Shown: positions 4,977 to 7,033 of the stretch, one piece after another
Layout of the letters: each line of letters begins with the position of its first letter
Numbering within the stretch: the stretch's first letter is position 1
DNA from: Candidatus Phaeomarinibacter sp.
GTDB taxonomy: Bacteria > Pseudomonadota > Alphaproteobacteria > CGMCC-115125
Length of the DNA stretch: 7,033 bases
Assembly (NCBI GenBank): GCA_028279995.1
Contig: JANQMQ010000660.1
Coordinates: forward strand, 1 to 7,033
Reading direction: 5' to 3'
Position numbers and translations under genes: made by a program
The notes under the pieces: model-generated
Told to the model about the DNA's origin: nothing
The model's database searches: none
The model's input: the letters and a program-made list of their open reading frames with translations, nothing else

Positions 4977-6515
4977 TTACCTGGCGAGCCGCAGGTTGCT
5001 CAGATCATAAGCGATGGTCTGAAAGGTTGCGCGCAGCTCTTCATTGCTTGGGCTGTTGAAGTAGAGCTCGGGTTCGGTCGCGCATTCCCGGAACACTTCC
5101 GCGAGGGAAGGCGAGTTGAGCTGGAACGTGATCGTATAGATCCGGACACCCTCACTCTTGATGCGTTCACACATGTCGGCAACTTTCTGGTCGATCTTGT
5201 TGCGCGCCGAGCTAATGCTGTTGGTGCCAAGGCGTTTCTTGGCGATGTAACCAAAGCTCGTGTAGTCGGACTTGTTGAACGTATTCTGGCTGACGATTTC
5301 GTTGTTGCCGTCCGTCAGCAGAATGACTGCCTTTTGGACATCGGGATCGCTGAAGCTCTTGCCTTCCGTAAAGGGAGCGCTCGGCGACAGCACGCGCCAG
5401 CCCCAAGCCAGGCCTTCTGCGATGTTGGTGCCGGAATTGTACCACGGCTCCATCGCCCGCACTTCGTCTATCAGCGTGCTCTTGGAATTTGTCAGGGGAA
5501 CCAGCGGGCGGGCGCAGCTCTTGTTCGGCCCTCTTGTGCTTGAGGGTATTTCATCAACCGAGACGTTGTAGCCGATATATTTGGGGCTGTATTTCTGGCG
5601 CTTCTTCTTTTTCCCGCCTGTGCGGTCATTGGCATAGTTGTTGTTGGCATTGCCCTCATTGTCAGGCTCGTCCGGCCAGAAGTAAGGAACAAAGAGCGTA
5701 TCGGGACTACCCGGTGAAGGCTCTGTGTCAAGCGTGTCATGGGGCTCCGGCCGCATTTCGACGCATCCCTTCCATGACGCGTTGTTGATACCGTTGAACA
5801 ACTCGAAATGGTTGGTCGGGCCTTTGTCCGGATCAAAGTTCTCGCCGTGGTACCTGGACTCGCCGTTGACGTCCATCCAGGCCATGTCAAAACCTTCAGC
5901 CTTGATGTTCACAGCCGTAACGAATGGAACAAGCGACATGCGCAGGAGTTCCGGCTGATCCTGATCGCCAAACAGGATGGAGACAAGATCTTCAGCCGCC
6001 GTGCGAAGCGCACCGATCTTGCCGTTCCATGCCATGGACCCGGTGTTATCAAGCACCATGGCGATTTCCAGGGATTTGGATTCGCGTACGACCGTGATTT
6101 CACTACCGACTGTCATGCTGTCAAAGCCAACAACGCTCATAATGGTTGTCGGCAGTTCTGCGGTAACCGCAAGCGTGACACTGCCATCACCCGGGGTCAG
6201 CATCAGCGTACCCGGGACGCCGGTTTCCTGGTCATTGTAATTGGCATTGAAGAAGCTCTGTGCAGTTGCCAGCATCTCCGCTTCTGTTGTTGCTGGCGCA
6301 GCCCCTACAGCAAGCCCTGCTGCATCGAGGGCGCGCTCGAGGCGTTGCTGCACAATGAAGGCACGGTTGAGGTCAACAGCTGCACCTGCTGCCGCTGTCA
6401 GGGGCAGGAGGGACAGGGCAAAGATCATGGCAAGATTGCCGCCCTGATCATACGAGAAGCGTTTCAGAAAATTCGTTGCGAGCGTACGCGCTCTGCGTCT
6501 GAGAACATGTTGCAT
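4977..6515 (-). CDS. tadG: TadG-like pilus accessory protein with von Willebrand factor A domain
   Basis: This is a 512-residue protein. A basic N-terminus leads into a TadE/TadG-type anchor at about 22-48 (DQGGNLAMIFALSLLPL), followed by an amphipathic segment (about 50-72). The VWA domain begins near 148 (SLEIAMVLDNTGSM). Its MIDAS residues are visible: D156-x-T158-x-S160, T363 in NSGTNIAEGL and D402 in LLTDGNNE. Between the first and later strands sits a roughly 180-residue insertion, rich in Asn, Asp, Pro and Lys, with KKKKR at 302-306. Cysteines C251, C334, C449 and C478 could form disulfides. Family members are envelope-anchored Tad components; their mechanism is not settled, and a metal-dependent adhesive role is suggested by the VWA fold. 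The ATG at 6515 has GGAAGAAG about four bases upstream. It is divergent from the TadE-like gene and convergent with the N-domain gene. TadG family identity is firm; the gene name is by similarity of architecture. Confidence 0.88.
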   Translation of the reverse strand: MQHVLRRRARTLATNFLKRFSYDQGGNLAMIFALSLLPLTAAAGAAVDLNRAFIVQQRLERALDAAGLAVGAAPATTEAEMLATAQSFFNANYNDQETGVPGTLMLTPGDGSVTLAVTAELPTTIMSVVGFDSMTVGSEITVVRESKSLEIAMVLDNTGSMAWNGKIGALRTAAEDLVSILFGDQDQPELLRMSLVPFVTAVNIKAEGFDMAWMDVNGESRYHGENFDPDKGPTNHFELFNGINNASWKGCVEMRPEPHDTLDTEPSPGSPDTLFVPYFWPDEPDNEGNANNNYANDRTGGKKKKRQKYSPKYIGYNVSVDEIPSSTRGPNKSCARPLVPLTNSKSTLIDEVRAMEPWYNSGTNIAEGLAWGWRVLSPSAPFTEGKSFSDPDVQKAVILLTDGNNEIVSQNTFNKSDYTSFGYIAKKRLGTNSISSARNKIDQKVADMCERIKSEGVRIYTITFQLNSPSLAEVFRECATEPELYFNSPSNEELRATFQTIAYDLSNLRLAR

Positions 6516-6750
6516 CTGACTTCTTCCGATGCTCCTGAAAACCAGCCATGGCTGGCCTGCCGTCCGGTGGTGGCATTGCCTTTGGCGTCCCGGACATGGT
6601 CCGCCCGAACCTTGTTGAGCAGCTCAAGATAGGGAGCGGGGGGTGAAGTAGGTGTTAAGAAAACTGGTTAGCAATGCGTGAATTCGGAGCGTGAATTTGC
6701 GGGTTTCGGTTTGCTGATTTGGTAACTGCCTTTCGCTTAGAAACGGGGTC
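6516..6750. promoter_or_regulatory. Divergent control region between tadG-like and tadE-like genes
   Basis: These 235 bases separate the minus-strand TadG-like start from the plus-strand TadE-like start and should carry promoters for both. Visible structure is a perfect 14-bp palindrome CCAGCCATGGCTGG at 6542-6555, in the TadG leader 27 bases from its start, and a 9-bp direct repeat at 6676-6697 (separate entry). The part from 6640 to 6750 is the more A/T-rich half. No clear -35/-10 pair could be fixed by eye. Confidence 0.45.
6676..6697. repeat. Tandem 9-bp direct repeat GCGTGAATT, 13-bp period
   Basis: GCGTGAATT occurs at 6676-6684 and again at 6689-6697 with a 4-base spacer, about 55-75 bases before the TadE-like start. 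Just upstream, GTTA occurs at 6654 and 6667, also 13 bp apart. A tandem regulator site is possible; the function is unknown. Confidence 0.4.
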
Positions 6751-7033
6751 ATGAAGCAGAAACGCGCAGTGACACCCGGTCGGCTTTTCCTGCGCCGCTT
6801 TCGCCGTGAAAACCGCGGTGCGGCGGCGGTGGAATTTGCGCTGCTGGCATTGCCCTTTTTCACCATGCTCTTTGCAACACTTGAGGCCACGGCGGTGTTC
6901 TTTGCCTCTGTGAGCCTGGAGACAGGTGCAGCCGAAGTTGGCCGCCTCGTGCGCACAGGGCAGGTTCAGCTTCAGGGGCTGACAAAGGAAGATCTGCGCA
7001 ACAGGGTGTGCGATGCCATGTTCATGGGCTGTG
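6751..7033 (+). CDS. tadE: TadE-like pilus pseudopilin (partial, C-terminus off the right edge)
   Basis: This is an open frame of 94 codons to the window edge. A basic cytoplasmic leader (residues 1-22, many Arg/Lys) precedes the pseudopilin processing motif G23/AAAVEF, with E28 at +5 and F29 where Flp has Tyr. A hydrophobic helix (about 24-51, ALLALPFFTMLF and onward) is followed by a periplasmic segment with C88 and C94. TadE/TadF proteins are minor pseudopilins cleaved by the same CpaA/TadV peptidase as Flp, and they are needed for pilus assembly. Family proteins are usually 150-200 residues, so roughly half is present. The ATG at 6751 has only a weak GGGG a few bases upstream. TadF and TadE are hard to separate on the N-terminal part alone. 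More minor-pilin genes probably follow on the right. Confidence 0.88.
   Translation, partial: MKQKRAVTPGRLFLRRFRRENRGAAAVEFALLALPFFTMLFATLEATAVFFASVSLETGAAEVGRLVRTGQVQLQGLTKEDLRNRVCDAMFMGC

Noticed and set aside
4911..5543. Plus-strand open frame of 210 codons
   Set aside because: It starts inside the terminator hairpin and runs antisense to the TadG-like gene, which has a clear VWA signature. It is a shadow frame in GC-rich sequence.
6542..6555. 14-bp palindrome CCAGCCATGGCTGG as an operator
   Set aside because: It is a single copy with no loop for a hairpin and no match to a known operator. It is kept only as a note in the control-region entry.
5808..6632. Plus-strand open frame of 274 codons
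   Set aside because: It is antisense to the TadG-like coding region and divergent control region, with no recognisable domain or ribosome site.
6624..6956. Minus-strand open frame of 110 codons opposite the TadE-like start
   Set aside because: The plus-strand frame has the G/AAAVEF processing motif and a pilin helix. The minus-strand product is Arg/Ser-rich without features.

Overview
The window holds part of a Tad/Flp (Cpa) type IVc pilus locus, almost certainly from an alphaproteobacterium. The Caulobacter-like content and order (flp/pilA, cpaA, cpaB, cpaC, plus TadE/TadG-type proteins), the GC-rich coding sequence and the stand-alone 'pilus assembly N-terminal domain' protein all fit. The genus cannot be fixed from this sequence; a Caulobacterales/Maricaulales-like or related marine lineage is a guess.

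Layout from left to right. (1) Positions 1-2554, minus strand: cpaA (prepilin peptidase), cpaB (periplasmic RcpC-type protein) and cpaC (outer-membrane secretin). The cpaB stop and cpaC start overlap as ATGA, and cpaC runs off the left edge. The rest of the machine (cpaD, cpaE, cpaF, tadB, tadC) would be expected beyond position 1. (2) Positions 2721-3301, minus strand: the 54-residue Flp major pilin, with a strong Shine-Dalgarno, a long AT-rich leader/promoter region and its own perfect-stem terminator. (3) Positions 3302-4048, minus strand: a Crp/Fnr-family regulator whose nucleotide pocket has lost the canonical ligand residues. (4) Positions 4049-4324: a divergent control region. (5) Positions 4325-4882, plus strand: a secreted protein made of the secretin N-terminal domain alone. 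(6) Positions 4914-4943: a bidirectional terminator. (7) Positions 4977-6515, minus strand: a TadG-like von Willebrand A protein. (8) Positions 6516-6750: a second divergent control region. (9) Positions 6751 to the right edge, plus strand: a TadE-like pseudopilin, truncated by the window.

How the parts fit: CpaA cleaves the Flp prepilin (G/ATAIEY) and probably the TadE-like pseudopilin (G/AAAVEF) after glycine. CpaC forms the outer-membrane channel, with CpaB as its periplasmic partner. The N-domain protein may assist or cap the secretin. TadG and TadE are envelope-anchored accessory or minor-pilin components. The locus is cut into at least five transcription units, so pilin, channel and minor components could be controlled separately. 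The most notable unexplained signal is a GTAAAC-N5-(G/C)TAAACCC element found both upstream of cpaA and upstream of the N-domain gene. It has an 11-bp period and reads as TAAA-N7-TAAAC, resembling the tandem half-sites of OmpR/PhoB-type regulators such as CtrA. No mobile element, CRISPR array, tRNA or rRNA was seen, and apart from these regulatory details the region looks like a fairly ordinary Tad locus.
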